Shown here piece after piece: positions 62,843 to 64,000 of a DNA stretch of 64,000 bases. A program made the translations under genes and the position numbers. Source of the DNA: Pandoraea horticolens (GTDB lineage: Bacteria; Pseudomonadota; Gammaproteobacteria; Burkholderiales; Burkholderiaceae); NCBI RefSeq assembly GCF_902459555.1, contig NZ_CABPSM010000005.1:62001-126000 (forward strand), written 5' to 3'. Numbering within the stretch: position 1 is the stretch's first letter; every line of letters begins with the position of its first letter. Below the pieces are notes generated by a model. That model searched no databases, was not told the DNA's origin, and saw only the letters and a list, made by a program, of their open reading frames with translations.

Positions 62843-64000
62843 ATGCAGCGAGACCCGTCGCTAGATGCCGCTATTCCCGAAGACGAACCTGATCGTCCGG
62901 GGCCCCTCTCGGAAGCGTCCCTGCTCGGTGCGCCGTCGACGCCACCCGGCCCAGCCTCGGCAGACGCCGCGCCGCTGCCCATCAGTGTCTATCCGGCGCT
63001 CATGGGCATTCTGCTGGCGTATGGCGTGCTGGTTGTCGGCAATGGGCTCTTCGCCACCGCCATCCCCTTTCATGCGCTGAAGTACGGTGCGTCGACGTTC
63101 ACGATCGGTGTGATCCAGTCGTGCTACTACGGCGGCTTTCTGCTCGGCGCGTTCTACAACCGCTCGCTCATCGAGCGCATCGGGCAACATCGCGCGTTCG
63201 TGGCCTTCACCGCGCTGGCCGCCCTGTTCGTGATGGGCTTCGCGGTGAGCGAGACCACGCTCACCCTCTGCGTGCTGCGGCTCGGTACCGGCTTCGCGCT
63301 GATGGGCATGTACACCACCGTGGAGAGCTGGCTCAACGGCTCGGTGCCGAATACGATGCGCGGGCGCGTCTTCGGCTCCTATCTCACCATCAACTACCTC
63401 GCCGTGAGTACCGGACAATTCCTGCTCAACATCGGAGAGGCCGGCAGCGAGGGGCAGCTTCTACTCGTCGCGGGACTGTTCGTCGCGGCGATTCTGCCCA
63501 TCACGCTCATGCAGGGATGGCCAACGCGTGTCGCCGACGAACGACTCGTCAAACGACCGGCAATCGGCCTCTTCGACAGCGTCGCCGAAATGGCACGCGC
63601 CACGCCAATTGCCATTCCGGGCTGCATTCTCGCCGGGTTTCTGTACAGCGCGTTCTACGCCATCATGCCGGTCTACCTCACGCGCATCGGCCTGTCGATC
63701 GGCAGCCTGTCGACGTTGATGGGGGTGGCGCTCTTCGGCGCGCTGCTCATGCAATGGCCGGTGGGCCGGCTGTCGGATCGCATGGACCGGCGCACGCTGT
63801 CGCGGCGTCTCGCGTTTGCGTCGGCCGCGTTCTGCGCACCGTTGATCGTCTTCCAGGCACACTGGCTGGTGTTCGTGCTGATGTTCCTGTTCTCTGCGGT
63901 CAACTTCACACAGTACGGGCTGATCGTCTCGCATGTGAACGACCGTACGGTGCCCGAACGGCGTGTGGCGGTGAGCGCCACGCTGCTCATTCTCTTCTCG
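62843..64000 (+). CDS. MFS transporter, YcaD-like (3' end outside window)
   Basis: Transporter frame open from the ATG at 62843 to the right edge (386 codons). A cytoplasmic Pro/Ala-rich N-terminus of about 50 residues is followed by hydrophobic segments: ISVYPALMGILLAYGVLVVGNGLF, QSCYYGGFLLGAFYNRSLIERIGQHRAF (loop 2-3 Gly/Arg motif variant) and GMYTTVESWLNGSVPNTMRGRVFG, the latter characteristic of the YcaD subgroup. It continues beyond the window. The substrate is unknown. Confidence 0.85.
   Translation, partial: MQRDPSLDAAIPEDEPDRPGPLSEASLLGAPSTPPGPASADAAPLPISVYPALMGILLAYGVLVVGNGLFATAIPFHALKYGASTFTIGVIQSCYYGGFLLGAFYNRSLIERIGQHRAFVAFTALAALFVMGFAVSETTLTLCVLRLGTGFALMGMYTTVESWLNGSVPNTMRGRVFGSYLTINYLAVSTGQFLLNIGEAGSEGQLLLVAGLFVAAILPITLMQGWPTRVADERLVKRPAIGLFDSVAEMARATPIAIPGCILAGFLYSAFYAIMPVYLTRIGLSIGSLSTLMGVALFGALLMQWPVGRLSDRMDRRTLSRRLAFASAAFCAPLIVFQAHWLVFVLMFLFSAVNFTQYGLIVSHVNDRTVPERRVAVSATLLILFS

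Overview
The window is GC-rich (roughly 63 percent by eye), dense with genes and typical of a beta-proteobacterium of the Burkholderiaceae. A Pandoraea- or Cupriavidus-like genome fits best: MocR-type tauR with tauABC and xsc-pta, an isethionate-type flavoprotein cassette, a DUF3683 flavoprotein, and LcrH/SycD-type secretion chaperones. I saw no rRNA, tRNA or CRISPR array.

Layout. 1-9.7 kb: a cation/proton antiporter (cut by the left edge), a 1331-residue flavin/FeS oxidoreductase, a two-subunit molybdenum hydroxylase with a Tat signal, a YqaA membrane protein and a MocA-like cytidylyltransferase. 9.8-13.1 kb: ilvA, a 5'-nucleotidase and queF. 13.1-16.0 kb: a tandem duplication of a two-TM protein plus an LcrH/SycD-like chaperone, with a scar of the neighbouring ridA. 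16.0-19.9 kb: N-acyl-D-amino-acid/D-amino-acid degradation with an RpiR regulator. 20-22.2 kb: an EmrB-type efflux pump with its MarR regulator. 22.3-24.1 kb: decayed DNA (FosA-like and AraC/GyrI-like remnants) around an intact DJ-1 family gene. 24.2-25.6 kb: an rhlE-like helicase. 25.7-32.9 kb: a six-gene minus-strand cluster (M20 hydrolase, MFS transporter, two N-carbamoyl amidohydrolases, diaminopropionate ammonia-lyase, RpiR). 33.2-40.1 kb: MORN-repeat protein, mmsA with a divergent LysR regulator, methyltransferase, hypothetical, LprI-like protein and GST. 40.1-42.9 kb: a transposon-damaged block with an IpaH/SspH-like leucine-rich-repeat protein that stops at the LRR/E3-ligase boundary, next to IS5 and IS3 debris.

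42.9-62.5 kb is a C2-sulfonate catabolic island. TauR, TauABC and a permease bring in taurine. A DadA-like flavoprotein plus a SnoaL-like small protein (TauY/TauX-like) oxidise it to sulfoacetaldehyde. A GMC flavoprotein and an MHS-type transporter (IseJ/IseU-like) would feed isethionate into the same intermediate. Xsc and Pta convert sulfoacetaldehyde to acetyl-CoA and sulfite. Two IclR regulators and a CobS/CobT-like AAA/VWA pair sit between the two arms. Related GAAAC-type palindromes in front of xsc, cobS/iclR, iclR2 and the GMC gene suggest one IclR regulon. The right edge cuts a second MFS gene.

Most notable are the broken IpaH-like effector with a possible NEL-domain remnant, the duplicated chaperone/membrane-protein module, and the CobS/CobT-like pair inside the sulfonate regulon.
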